This document shows, in pieces, positions 1-8,452 of a stretch of 64,000 nt of DNA. This DNA is from JASBTN01 sp965228805 (GTDB lineage Bacteria > Pseudomonadota > Alphaproteobacteria > Rhodobacterales > Rhodobacteraceae): assembly GCF_965228805.1 (NCBI RefSeq), contig NZ_CBDDIE010000003.1:3596001-3660000 (forward strand), given 5' to 3'. Position numbers and translations under genes: made by a program. Each line of letters begins with the position of its first letter. Position 1 is the stretch's first letter. The notes beneath the pieces are model-generated. The model searched no databases. It worked only from the letters and a program-made list of their open reading frames with translations, and was not told the origin of the DNA.

Positions 1-371
1 TCGGGCAGAAGCCAATCGGGCATGTCCAGCGCCTCGCCCTGCGAGAGCGGCGCGGGCTGGTGGTCATGTTCCTCCGCTGACAGCACGGGCGGGGCATAGC
101 CTTCGCCAGAGAAGAGCGCGGAAGGATCGCGCCCGGCGGCCCGTTCGGCGCCGATCATCACGGCCCGCCCGGTCATGCCGCCGCCCAGAGCCGCGCAACT
201 GCGCAGCGCACGCAGCGCACCGAAGACATGGTCGCGGATCGCCGCCCGATCCTTCGATCCGGCAAAGCGATGGCTGCGCGCCCAGGTGGTCAGGCACTGC
301 TCGACATTGGCGCCCGCAAGCACCTCGTCGAGCACCTCGATCGCCGCCGCCACACGGGCGCCGGGGGTCAC
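1..371 (-). CDS. RsmB/NOP-family rRNA cytosine methyltransferase, 5' part only
   Basis: Reading the minus strand from a GTG at 371 gives an open frame of about 123 codons that runs off the left edge. The N-terminal sequence (TPGARVAAAIEVLDEVL, then FAGSKDRAAIRDHVF) resembles the NusB-like RNA-binding N-terminus of RsmB/Sun 16S rRNA m5C methyltransferases. An upstream GTG in another frame hits a stop at once, so 371 is the likely start. The catalytic SAM domain would lie outside the window. It sits about 40 bp downstream of guaB in the same orientation, suggesting co-transcription. The family call rests on the N-terminal third only. Confidence 0.6.
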   Translation of the reverse strand, partial: MTPGARVAAAIEVLDEVLAGANVEQCLTTWARSHRFAGSKDRAAIRDHVFGALRALRSCAALGGGMTGRAVMIGAERAAGRDPSALFSGEGYAPPVLSAEEHDHQPAPLSQGEALDMPDWLLP

Positions 372-410
372 GAAATCACCTTAACTTTGACGCGCAAGCC
401 ATTCATTCAA

Positions 411-1859
411 TTAGCCAATCCGGTAGTTTGGGCTTTCACGCGTGATCTGCACGTCGTGCACGTGGCTTTCCTTCAGACCAGCGCCCGTGATCTTCACGAA
501 ACGGCAGTTCTGACGCATCTCGGCGACGGTGCCATTGCCGGTGTACCCCATGGCCGCGCGCAGACCGCCGACCAGCTGGTGGATGACGGTCCCGGCGGGA
601 CCTTTGTAGGGCACCTGGCCTTCGATCCCTTCGGGCACCAGCTTGTCGCTGGCCGCGTCCTTCTGGAAGTAACGGTCGGCGGAGCCACGGGCCATCGCGC
701 CCAGCGAGCCCATGCCGCGATAGGCCTTGAACGAGCGGCCCTGGTACAGGATGACCTCGCCCGGGCTTTCATCGGTGCCCGCGATCATGCTGCCGACCAT
801 GGCACAGGAGGCCCCGGCGGCAATGGCCTTGGCGAAATCGCCCGAGAACTTGATGCCGCCATCGGCGATGACGGGGATGTCGCCCGCCTCTTTCGCGCAA
901 TCGGAAATGGCGGTCAGCTGCGGCACGCCCACGCCCGCCACCATGCGGGTGGTGCAGATGGAACCCGGGCCGATCCCGACCTTGACCGCATCGGCGCCCG
1001 CATCAATCAGCGCACGGGTGGCCGCCGCCGTGGCGACGTTGCCCGCCACGACCTGTTGTTCGGGGCGATAGGCCTTGATGCGTTTCACCGCCTCGATCAC
1101 GCCTTCGGAATGGCCGTGCGCCGTGTCGACCACGACGATATCGACACCGGCATCGATCAGCGCCTTGGAGCGTTCAAAGCCGCTGTCGCCCACCGAGGAA
1201 GCCGCGGCCACACGCAAACGACCCAGATCGTCCTTGCAGGCGGTCGGGTTCAAGACGGCCTGTTCGGTGTCCTTGAGCGTCAGCAGACCGGTCAGCTTGC
1301 CGTCGCCATCGGTGACCAGCAGTTTCTCGATCCGGCGCGCCTTCATCAGGCTCTTGGCCTCTTCAAGGTCGGCGGGCTCCTGCAGCATGGCCAGGTCGTT
1401 CGAGGTCATCATGACGCTGACCGGCGTATCGTCCGAGGTGGCGAAGCGCATGTCGCGGTTGGTCACGATGCCGACCACGCGGCCTTCGGCATCGACCACC
1501 GGGAAGCCGGTTACGCGATACCGTTCCTGCAGCGCCTTGGCATCAGCCAAGGTCTGGTCGGCGGTGAGCGTGATCGGGTTGTAGACGATGCCGCTTTCGA
1601 ACCGTTTCACCCGGCGCACTTCACGCGCCTGCTGTTCCACGTCGAGGTTCTTGTGAATGACCCCCATGCCGCCGGCCTGGGCCATGGCAATGGCCATGCG
1701 CGCCTCGGTCACCGTGTCCATGGCGGAGGACAGAAGCGGGATGTTCAGGGCGATGGATTTGGTGACGAATGTGGTGGTGTCCGCCGTGGTCGGCAGGACA
1801 TTACTGGCAGCGGGAACCAGCAGCACGTCGTCAAAGGTAAGGGCCTCGCGAATCTCCAT
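411..1859 (-). CDS. guaB: IMP dehydrogenase
   Basis: 482-residue inosine 5'-monophosphate dehydrogenase, which oxidises IMP to XMP with NAD+ in the committed step of GMP synthesis. The N-terminus MEIREALTFDDVLL is the family hallmark. Two CBS repeats interrupt the barrel at about residues 95-205. The catalytic loop GPGSICTTR holds the active-site cysteine near residue 300, and the mobile flap region YRGMGSLGAM is present. The start at 1859 is chosen over an in-frame ATG 33 nt upstream because it matches the family N-terminus and has AAGGAG six bases ahead. The rsmB-like gene follows closely. Confidence 0.97.
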   Translation of the reverse strand: MEIREALTFDDVLLVPAASNVLPTTADTTTFVTKSIALNIPLLSSAMDTVTEARMAIAMAQAGGMGVIHKNLDVEQQAREVRRVKRFESGIVYNPITLTADQTLADAKALQERYRVTGFPVVDAEGRVVGIVTNRDMRFATSDDTPVSVMMTSNDLAMLQEPADLEEAKSLMKARRIEKLLVTDGDGKLTGLLTLKDTEQAVLNPTACKDDLGRLRVAAASSVGDSGFERSKALIDAGVDIVVVDTAHGHSEGVIEAVKRIKAYRPEQQVVAGNVATAAATRALIDAGADAVKVGIGPGSICTTRMVAGVGVPQLTAISDCAKEAGDIPVIADGGIKFSGDFAKAIAAGASCAMVGSMIAGTDESPGEVILYQGRSFKAYRGMGSLGAMARGSADRYFQKDAASDKLVPEGIEGQVPYKGPAGTVIHQLVGGLRAAMGYTGNGTVAEMRQNCRFVKITGAGLKESHVHDVQITRESPNYRIG

Positions 1860-1984
1860 GGCGGCGTCTCCTTGGGAGTTTTCGTTTGGCACGTCCCTAT
1901 CTCATGGGTTGGGCAGTTTGGAAAGGGTGTTTCTGGCGGATTTGCGCCTTTGCCAACGGATATTGCGCGAAAGCCGAATGGTGA

Positions 1985-2013
1985 TTGACAAGTGCCCCGC
2001 CTCCGTGTGTCCC
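1985..2013 (+). promoter_or_regulatory. Possible -35 for the aminotransferase gene
   Basis: A perfect TTGACA lies at 1985-1990 in the divergent space between guaB and the aminotransferase. Seventeen bases downstream is TGTCCC, a poor -10. Only the -35 half is convincing. Confidence 0.3.
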
Positions 2014-2051
2014 TCCGTTAGTTCGAAGCGAGCCAAATCAGGGAGGCAGGC

Positions 2052-3224
2052 ATGGAGCTTTCGAAACGCATTCGCGGGCTGACGGGGGGCGGTAGCGACG
2101 GGTGGGATGTGTTCTATCGCGCCCGCGCCATGAAAGTGGCGGGGGAGCCGGTGGTGGAGCTGACCATCGGCGAACATGACATCCGCACCGCGCCTGCGAT
2201 CTTGGATGCGATGCAGGCGGCGGCCAGGGGCGGGCACACGGGCTATGCGATCGTGCCCGGAGTGACCGAGCTGCGCCAGGCGGTGGCGGCGCGGGTTCAG
2301 GCGCGCACGGGCGTACCGACCAGTATGGACAATGTGCTGATCACCCCCGGCGGCCAGGCGGGGCTCTTCGCCGCGCATCACGCCGCCTGTGACGAGGGCG
2401 ACCGCGCCCTGTTCATCGATCCCTATTACGCCACCTACCCCGGCACCATCCGCGGCGTGGGCGCGGTCCCCGTGCCGGTCGAGGCCCGCCCCCGTGACGG
2501 GTTCCAACCGCAGGCGGCGGCGATCGACGCGGTGGCCGAGGATGCGAGTTGCCTGATGATCAACACGCCCAACAACCCCACCGGCGTGGTCTATACCCGC
2601 GAGACGCTGGAGGGCGTTGCCGAGATTTGCCAACGCCGCGACCTCTGGCTCATCTCGGACGAGGTCTATGACACCCAGGTCTGGGAGGGGGACCACGTCT
2701 CGCCCCGCGCCCTGCCCGGCATGGCAGACCGCACCCTGGTGGTGGGCTCCATGTCGAAAAGCCACGCAATGACCGGCAGCCGCGTGGGCTGGGTCATCGG
2801 GCCCGAGGAGGCAATTGCCCACCTGATCACACTCGCCACCCACACGACCTATGGCGTGCCGGGCTATATCCAGGACGCGGCGGTGTTTGCCCTGGGCCAG
2901 GGCGAAGCGCTGGAAGAGGAGGTCGCCGCGCCGTTCCGCCGTCGCCGTGACGCAGCCCGGGCGCTGATTGCCAGGCAGAACGTCGCCAAGCTCGTGCCCT
3001 CGGGCGGGGCGATGTACCTGATGCTGGATATGCGCGCAACGGGGCTATCGGGTGAAGAGTTCGCCAACCGGCTGCTGGACGAAGAACGCATCGCCGTCAT
3101 GCCCGGGGAAAGCTTCGGCCAAGCGGCGGCGGGGCATATCCGTGTGGCGATGACCGTGGCGGATGCGGAGTTCGAAGCGGCCCTGGGCCGGGTTCTGGGA
3201 TTTGCTGCGAGGCTGGTGGGTTGA
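2052..3224 (+). CDS. PLP-dependent aminotransferase, class I/II (aspartate aminotransferase fold)
   Basis: 390-residue fold-type I aminotransferase. Visible motifs are NTPNNPTG (171-178), SDEVY (202-206, the Asp binding the pyridine nitrogen and the Tyr contacting O3'), and SMSKSHAMTGSRVGW with the Schiff-base lysine at 236. The length is normal for the family. A strong GGGAGG lies ahead of the ATG. It is divergent from guaB. Substrate specificity cannot be read from the sequence; aspartate, arginine or branched-chain transamination are all possible. Confidence 0.9.
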   Translation: MELSKRIRGLTGGGSDGWDVFYRARAMKVAGEPVVELTIGEHDIRTAPAILDAMQAAARGGHTGYAIVPGVTELRQAVAARVQARTGVPTSMDNVLITPGGQAGLFAAHHAACDEGDRALFIDPYYATYPGTIRGVGAVPVPVEARPRDGFQPQAAAIDAVAEDASCLMINTPNNPTGVVYTRETLEGVAEICQRRDLWLISDEVYDTQVWEGDHVSPRALPGMADRTLVVGSMSKSHAMTGSRVGWVIGPEEAIAHLITLATHTTYGVPGYIQDAAVFALGQGEALEEEVAAPFRRRRDAARALIARQNVAKLVPSGGAMYLMLDMRATGLSGEEFANRLLDEERIAVMPGESFGQAAAGHIRVAMTVADAEFEAALGRVLGFAARLVG

Positions 3225-3545
3225 CCACAGCCGAAGCACTCCCGCCCGTCGTTGCCCCTGCCGGGGCGCCTCCCGTTGGGCATGGCCCGCGCCTGCGGCG
3301 CGGGTCCGGGCCGCCCCCTCTACTGGATCACGACCATCACCCCACCTCCCGGAGGCGGGCGCACAGGCGCCTGCCGAGGCCGCGATGTAAAGCCTTTGCG
3401 AATGCAAAGGCGGCACGAGCGTGCGCCTTGCTGGGGCCGAGGCGCAGCCGAGGCCAACCCGCGTTCCCAACCCGAAACCCGCGCTTTTTCGATCCACGCC
3501 CGATTTTCGACGCCACATGAGCGCAGAACAAGCTAACCTGCCCCC
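3225..3545. other. Gene-free spacer holding repeat elements
   Basis: About 320 bp with no credible ORF. It holds one copy of a GTTGGGC-hairpin repeat (3275-3304), a second hairpin CCTTTGC/GCAAAGG near 3394-3411, and a GC-rich tract (GGCCGAGGCGCAGCCGAGGC) resembling one at about 6390-6413. The promoter of ada presumably lies at its right end. Confidence 0.6.
3275..3304. repeat. Dispersed hairpin repeat, copy A
   Basis: GTTGGGC (3275-3281) is followed by a perfect 8-bp hairpin, CCCGCGCC-TGC-GGCGCGGG (3286-3304). Copies with the same GTTGGGC lead and TGC loop but different stem sequences lie at 5472-5500 and 38142-38170. Confidence 0.6.
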
Positions 3546-4601
3546 ATGATGTTCGACCTGCCCGACGACGATGCTCTCTACGCCGCCCTTCTGGCCCGCG
3601 ACCCTGCCTATGATGGGCGGGCCTTCGTGGCCGTGCGCTCGACCGGCATCTTCTGCCGCCTGACCTGTCCCGCCCCCAAGCCGAAACAGGTCAATTGCAC
3701 CTTCCACGACAGCGCCCAGGCCTGTCTGGAAGCGGGCTATCGCCCCTGCAAACGCTGCCACCCGGTGGGTGAGGACCCGTTGGTCGCCCGTCTGATGGAC
3801 GCGCTGGAGGCAGATCCCACCCGCCGCTGGCGCGAGGACGATCTCACCGCCATGGGGCTCGACCCCTCGACCGTGCGCCGGGCCTTTCGCCGCGCCACCG
3901 GGCAAACCTTCCTGGAGCTCGCCCGCACCCGCCGCCTCGCCGCCGGAATCGGCGCATTGGCAGCAGGCGACGGCGCGACCGAGGCACAGCTGGACGCGGG
4001 TTTCGACAGCCCCAGCGCCTTTCGCGCGGCGTTTGCCCGGATCATGGGGCGCAGCCCGGGGCAGTTTACCCGCGATGCCGTGCTCTGGGCCGATTGGATC
4101 ACCACCCCACTGGGGCCGATGGTGGCGGTGGCGGATCAGCACGCGTTGCACCTGTTGGAGTTTCTGGACCGCAAGGCGCTGCCGAAGGAGCTGGACCGGC
4201 TGTGGAAGATGAGCGGCGGGCGCATCGGTTTCGGCCGCCCTGCCCCGACCCAACAGGTGGCCGAAGAGCTCTCCCGCTACCACGGCGGCACAGACCCGAA
4301 CTTCGCCACCCGCCTCGCCCCGCAGGGCACGCCGTTTCAACAGGCGGTCTGGGCCGAGCTACGCCGAATCCCGGCAGGCCAGACCCGCAGCTATTCCGAG
4401 CTGGCCCGCGCATTGGGCCGCCCCTCTGCCACCCGCGCGGTGGCCGCGGCCAACGGCGCCAATCCCATCGCCATCCTGATCCCCTGCCACCGCATCCTCG
4501 GCGCGGACGGATCGCTCACCGGCTATGGCGGCGGGCTCTGGCGCAAGCGCCGGTTGATCGAGATCGAACGACAGTATGTTTCCGAAGGAGAGACCCCATG
4601 A
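3546..4601 (+). CDS. ada: Bifunctional DNA repair methyltransferase / transcriptional activator Ada
   Basis: 351-residue Ada with the full domain order. The N-terminal zinc domain has ligands C37, C41, C68 and C71, each one position lower than E. coli C38/C42/C69/C72; C37 would accept methyl groups from phosphotriesters. An AraC-type HTH (about 95-175) follows, then the O6-methylguanine methyltransferase domain with the acceptor Cys in PCHRI at about 314. The start is ATG 3546 (a second ATG follows at once). No Shine-Dalgarno is visible, and a -10-like TAACCT ends six bases before the ATG, so a leaderless mRNA is possible. It overlaps the next gene by 4 nt. Confidence 0.93.
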   Translation: MMFDLPDDDALYAALLARDPAYDGRAFVAVRSTGIFCRLTCPAPKPKQVNCTFHDSAQACLEAGYRPCKRCHPVGEDPLVARLMDALEADPTRRWREDDLTAMGLDPSTVRRAFRRATGQTFLELARTRRLAAGIGALAAGDGATEAQLDAGFDSPSAFRAAFARIMGRSPGQFTRDAVLWADWITTPLGPMVAVADQHALHLLEFLDRKALPKELDRLWKMSGGRIGFGRPAPTQQVAEELSRYHGGTDPNFATRLAPQGTPFQQAVWAELRRIPAGQTRSYSELARALGRPSATRAVAAANGANPIAILIPCHRILGADGSLTGYGGGLWRKRRLIEIERQYVSEGETP

Positions 4602-5413
4602 CCCGAGACATCGGCGCAGAATTCCGCGCGCTTCACGTGAAGGGCGATCCCTTCATCCTGGCCAATGCCTGGGACATCGGCTCGGCCAAGATGCTGGCGG
4701 GGCTGGGCGCACAGGCGATCGCGACGTCTTCGGCGGCCCATGCCTTTACCCTAGGGCGGCCCGACATGGGCCATGTGACCCGCGACGAGTCCCTTGCCCA
4801 CGCCCAGGATCTGGTCGCGGCGGTCAATGTGCCCGTGTCCGGTGATTTCGAGAACGGCTTCGGCCATGACCCCGACAGCTGCGCCGAGACCGTACGACTG
4901 GCTGCCGAGGCAGGCCTGGCGGGGATATCCATCGAGGATACGATGCTGCCCGAGCCCACACCGTATTCCCGCGATCTGGCGGTGGAGCGCATCCGCGCCG
5001 CGGCCTCTGCCGCCCGCGCCCTGCCCGGCGACTTCGTGCTGGTGGCGCGCGCCGATGGGGTGATGAACGGGCAATACGACCTGGACGAGGCCATCGCCCG
5101 CATCCAGGGCTACGAGGCCGCGGGGGCCGATTGCGTCTATGTGCCCATGCCGGTGGACATGGCGGGCCAGGCGCAGGTCTGCGCCGCCACCTCGCTGCCC
5201 GTCAACGCCCTCGCCGCTGGCCCCTTCGCCGAAGTCAGCCGCGTCGAGTTCGCGGGCATTGGCGTCGCGCGCATCTCGCTCGGCTCAGCGCTGGCCCGCG
5301 CCACGCACCGGCTGATCCAGGATGCGGCCCACGCGATGTTCGACCGGGGAGATTTCACGCCCCTGACCCACTCGATCCCCGGCGGCGAGGTCGACAAGCT
5401 GCTGATAGGGTAA
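4598..5413 (+). CDS. Isocitrate lyase / PEP mutase family protein
   Basis: 271-residue TIM-barrel protein of the PEP mutase/isocitrate lyase superfamily (PrpB-like class). Supporting motifs are NAWDIGSAKMLAGLGAQAIATSS at the N-terminus, PVSGDFENGFG with the metal-binding acid, GISIEDT, and LVARADG. The KKCGH-type isocitrate lyase signature is absent, so C-C lyase or oxaloacetate hydrolase-like activity is more likely than true isocitrate lyase. The start at 4598 overlaps the ada stop (ATGA) and has AAGGAG upstream, so it is translationally coupled to ada. A longer in-frame reading into ada is a shadow. Confidence 0.85.
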   Translation: MTRDIGAEFRALHVKGDPFILANAWDIGSAKMLAGLGAQAIATSSAAHAFTLGRPDMGHVTRDESLAHAQDLVAAVNVPVSGDFENGFGHDPDSCAETVRLAAEAGLAGISIEDTMLPEPTPYSRDLAVERIRAAASAARALPGDFVLVARADGVMNGQYDLDEAIARIQGYEAAGADCVYVPMPVDMAGQAQVCAATSLPVNALAAGPFAEVSRVEFAGIGVARISLGSALARATHRLIQDAAHAMFDRGDFTPLTHSIPGGEVDKLLIG

Positions 5414-5471
5414 GCGCCTACGGCGGGCAGGCCCTCCCGCCCGTCGGGGCGGCCTGACGGCCCCCGCGCCG

Positions 5472-5500
5472 GTTGGGCCGGGCTCATGCTGCGCATGAGC
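5472..5500. repeat. Dispersed hairpin repeat, copy B
   Basis: GTTGGGC (5472-5478), then a perfect 8-bp hairpin GCTCATGC-TGC-GCATGAGC (5482-5500). The loop matches copies A and C while the stem is entirely different. It lies between two convergent genes. Confidence 0.6.
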
Positions 5501-5546
5501 CTGATCGCCCGAAACACAGGTGTAAGCTACGGCTTTGTTCTGCCGT

Positions 5547-6101
5547 TCAGCATCTATCGACGCCGCTTTGCCTGAAAAACAACACCACCAGCCCAATCGC
5601 CTGGTAGGTTCCCACTGACGCAAAACCGATCATGACGAAGGCAAAAACAGGATAGATGGGCCACAGCAGGATCCCGTACCGGGTCACGGGCCTACCCAAG
5701 CCGCCAGTGCCGGACATAAGGAAGAATGCAACACAAGCGATCAGAGCCACAAAAACTATCCCAATCGTCGGAAGTTTCCTTTCGTCCGCATCAAGTGGTG
5801 GCGTCCAGTACCGAAAAGGCTGGGACCTCCAAAGAACAGCGAGGGCTGCGATGAAGAAAATCGGGGAAGCAATCAGAGAGGCCGCGTAGTACGGCAACGT
5901 ACGCGGGGAGTATTCGGTCAGAAAAGTGACCCGGCTGGACAGCAGGCCAGCTTCAAGCAAGGCCTCGACCCACGCGGGATCAGCGATTTGTGCAACACCA
6001 AAAACGGTCAGATAATAGAGAACCAGCAGCCCGCCCAAAGCGACCGGAAGAAACCGTACATGCCTTTTGGAGAAATGCTCCGGCTCGACAAGTAGTCTCA
6101 T
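5547..6101 (-). CDS. Hypothetical integral membrane protein
   Basis: 184 residues with about four hydrophobic helices: near 18-38 (FLPVALGGLLVLYYLTVFG), 73-92, 112-130 and 150-175. No catalytic motif or family is recognised. The start at 6101 is preferred over an ATG 36 nt upstream because GGGAGGG lies just ahead of it. GC content is a little lower than neighbouring genes. It stands alone between gene-poor spacers, and nothing nearby hints at function. Confidence 0.6.
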   Translation of the reverse strand: MRLLVEPEHFSKRHVRFLPVALGGLLVLYYLTVFGVAQIADPAWVEALLEAGLLSSRVTFLTEYSPRTLPYYAASLIASPIFFIAALAVLWRSQPFRYWTPPLDADERKLPTIGIVFVALIACVAFFLMSGTGGLGRPVTRYGILLWPIYPVFAFVMIGFASVGTYQAIGLVVLFFRQSGVDRC

Positions 6102-6426
6102 ATCGCCCTCCCTCAGGACCCGCGGACCGATTGCCAATCACGCCCTTGCCCCGTCACCTCCGCATCCCGCAAAAAACGAGCAGGACTGTCAACCTGAGAT
6201 CGAAGGATGGTTGCATGTTAACCGACCGGTATGGCGCGCCCACACGGACTTGGGATGAATACATGCCATCTTTCCAGTTTTCACATACCCGCACCCTCAG
6301 CCCTTCGCCCCACCAACAAGCGTTTCCCCTAAGGCGGCGACGCAGGTCGCGCCGGAGGTCGCGATGCGCAGCGAGCGCCCCGCCGTGCGCGGGCCCGAGC
6401 CGAAGGCGAGGCCACCCCCTGCCCCG
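6102..6426. other. Gene-free spacer
   Basis: About 325 bp without a supported gene. The left half is relatively AT-rich and probably carries the promoter of the membrane-protein gene. The right half (6340-6413) is a GC-rich tract (CGCGATG ... GGGCCCGAGCCGAAGGCGAGGCCA) partly matching 3384-3463. Confidence 0.5.
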
Positions 6427-7596
6427 TTACTCTTTGGTCACATCGTGGTTGTAGATCCAGTCGAACCGCTCCAGCACCTTCTGGGGCGCGAGGCGGTTGG
6501 CAATGCGCAAGACGCCGTGGCCCAGCAGTTTCGCCACCGGGTTGCCGTAGTGGTAATTGCGCGCGTTCTTGTTGGCAGCCTCGATCACCCGGGTCACGCG
6601 GGTGCGGCGGCGTGCCTGATACAGCGCGGGGCCGTCCTGCATGCCTTGCACGGCGAGGCTGTCGGCCAGCACCCAGGCGTCTTCCAGCGCCATCACCGCG
6701 CCCTGCGCCATGAAGGGCAGCGTCGGGTGTGCCGCATCGCCCAGCAGGGCCGTCGCGCCGCGGTGCCATTCAATCGCCACTGGATGACGATGCAGGCCCC
6801 AGACATGGACCTCTTCCACGCGGCTCAACACATCGCGGGCGTCCTGGCAGAAACCTTCGAAGGCCTTCATCAGATTGGCAGGGTCGTCCTTGTGGAACCA
6901 GCCCTCGGCGGCCCAGTCGCTGCGTTCCTCGACCGCGACCAGGTTCACCACCTGGCCCTGGCGCAGCGGATAGGTCACCAGGTGACGGCCGGGGCCCATG
7001 TAGACGGAGGCCTCGGCCTCTTCGCGCCCGGTGGCGGGCACCAGGGCGCGCCAGGCGATCTGGCCGGTAAAGAAGGGTTCGCGTTTACCGTTCAGCTCCG
7101 GGCGCAGGACGGAGTGCAGACCGTCCGCACCGACCAGGAAATCGACCACGCGAGGGCCTTCGCCCTCGATATGCAGCACCGGGCGGCTTTCTGTCAGCTC
7201 GACCCGTTCGACGCGCACACCGGTTTCGATGGTCACGCCCAGATGGCGTGCGCCTTGCACCAGCACGTCGAGCAGGTCGGCCCGGTGAAAGAGCAGCCAG
7301 GTCTCGTCCGGGCGCAGGCGCCCAAGGTCCAGGTCGATCACCTCACGCCCCGTCACCCCGTCACGCAGCCAGACCCCACGCGAACGGGTCGAGCGGCTGC
7401 GCGCCGCCTCGCCCAGGCCCAGCGCATCCAGCACGCGCACCCCATTGGGGCTGATCTGCAGGCCCGCACCGACCTCACCCAGCTCAGGGGCCTGTTCCAG
7501 CACGGTGACCTTGGCTCCGCGCTGCGACAGCGCGCAGGCGGCGGCAAAGCCTCCGATCCCGCCGCCCATGATGGTGATGTCCTGTCCGATCAGCAT
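6427..7596 (-). CDS. FAD-dependent monooxygenase, salicylate hydroxylase-like
   Basis: 389-residue class A flavoprotein monooxygenase. It shows the N-terminal Rossmann GxGxxG (IMGGGIGGFAAA), the mid-protein DG motif GADGLHSVLR, and the C-terminal GD motif LLGDAAHPTLPFMAQGA that binds FAD ribityl. The family hydroxylates aromatic acids with NAD(P)H and O2. No other aromatic-catabolism gene is nearby, so the substrate is unknown. The start at 7596 has AGGAGGGG in front; longer in-frame starts lack this. It lies downstream of dksA but is separated from it by a strong terminator. Confidence 0.88.
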   Translation of the reverse strand: MLIGQDITIMGGGIGGFAAACALSQRGAKVTVLEQAPELGEVGAGLQISPNGVRVLDALGLGEAARSRSTRSRGVWLRDGVTGREVIDLDLGRLRPDETWLLFHRADLLDVLVQGARHLGVTIETGVRVERVELTESRPVLHIEGEGPRVVDFLVGADGLHSVLRPELNGKREPFFTGQIAWRALVPATGREEAEASVYMGPGRHLVTYPLRQGQVVNLVAVEERSDWAAEGWFHKDDPANLMKAFEGFCQDARDVLSRVEEVHVWGLHRHPVAIEWHRGATALLGDAAHPTLPFMAQGAVMALEDAWVLADSLAVQGMQDGPALYQARRRTRVTRVIEAANKNARNYHYGNPVAKLLGHGVLRIANRLAPQKVLERFDWIYNHDVTKE

Positions 7597-7643
7597 GTCG
7601 CCCCTCCTGTTCGCCCCCATCCTGTAGCGCATGGGCGGAAACG

Positions 7644-7676
7644 AAAACACCGGGACGCGTTGCCGCGCCCCGGTGT
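7644..7676 (-). terminator. Rho-independent terminator of dksA
   Basis: Read on the minus strand, a 13-bp stem starting ACACCGGGGCGCG closes on a GCAA tetraloop and is followed by TTTTCG. It lies 40 bp after the dksA stop. One G-T pair is the only imperfection. Confidence 0.8.
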
Positions 7677-7716
7677 CGTTCAGTCATGAACCGCTCCCCT
7701 GGGTCGTCCCCGGGAA

Positions 7717-8139
7717 TCAGTCGTCCCGATGCACCTTTTCACGCCGCTCGTGACGTTCCTGGGCCTCAAGGCTCAGGGTCGCGATCGGGCGCGCATCCAG
7801 ACGTTTCAGCGAAATCGGCTCGCCGGTCGCCTCGCAGTAGCCATATTCACCCTCGTCGATGCGGCGCAGGGCCTGGTCGATCTTGGCCACCAGTTTGCGC
7901 TGACGGTCGCGGGTGCGCAGCTCCAGCGCGCGGTCGGTCTCTTCCGAGGCCCGGTCCGCGATGTCCGGAATGTTGCGGGTGTTGTCCTGAAGCCCTTCGA
8001 TCGTGTGCTTGCTGTCGTCCAGAAGGTCCGCCTTCCAGGCTTCCAGCTTGCGCCGGAAATATTCCAGCTGTCGGTCGTTCATAAAAGGTTCGTCCTCGGC
8101 AGGACGATAATCATCAGGCAGGAAAATTTCGGCTTTCAT
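7717..8139 (-). CDS. dksA: RNA polymerase-binding transcription factor DksA
   Basis: 140-residue DksA, the ppGpp cofactor acting in the RNA polymerase secondary channel. The coiled-coil tip motif DIADRA matches E. coli D71xxD74xA76. The C-terminal finger reads YGYCEATGEPISLKRLDARPIATL and then SLEAQ, so only one of the four zinc cysteines remains. Such reduced-cysteine DksA proteins are usual in Rhodobacterales, and one from Rhodobacter is known to be functional. The start at 8139 has AAGGAA upstream; a longer frame to 8184 lacks support. The gene is divergent from the MoxR-type gene. Confidence 0.93.
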   Translation of the reverse strand: MKAEIFLPDDYRPAEDEPFMNDRQLEYFRRKLEAWKADLLDDSKHTIEGLQDNTRNIPDIADRASEETDRALELRTRDRQRKLVAKIDQALRRIDEGEYGYCEATGEPISLKRLDARPIATLSLEAQERHERREKVHRDD

Positions 8140-8452
8140 ACCAGTTTCCTTGTTGCTCGCCGACCTCGACCCCCAAACTCCCAAGACAGGGGCACGGCCG
8201 GTCTCCTCCTGAGCGCCCGTTTACACCCGCGTCGAGAGCTTGTCACTAGGCAAACATGTGAATATCGCGTGACCGCGTCACCCTGCCCTAGGGTAAGGAA
8301 GACCGTGCCGATTTCATGGCCTCTTCGGCACGGTTTCGCGGCCAATGACGAAAACGACGTGGGGGCACGGGCACGGCATCCGCCTGCACGCTTGCCAAAC
8401 GCCGGGCGGGCCTTTACCTCCCCTTTCGCAGCCCAGCCGAGGAGAGAGGCCC
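8140..8452. other. Divergent promoter region dksA / moxR-like
   Basis: About 310 bp with no ORF. A 9-bp inverted repeat ACCGTGCCG/CGGCACGGT with a 15-nt loop lies at 8302-8334, about 120 bp ahead of the MoxR-type gene; it could be an operator, attenuator or terminator. Neither promoter is clear by eye. Confidence 0.45.

Noticed and set aside
228..1988. Long plus-strand open frame antisense to guaB
   Set aside because: Shadow of guaB caused by high GC; composition is His/Gly/Arg-rich with no family features and no ribosome site.
4094..4597. In-frame extension of the PEP-mutase-like gene into ada
   Set aside because: The true start at 4598 has a strong ribosome site and the family N-terminus; the extension is Pro/Arg-rich shadow sequence.
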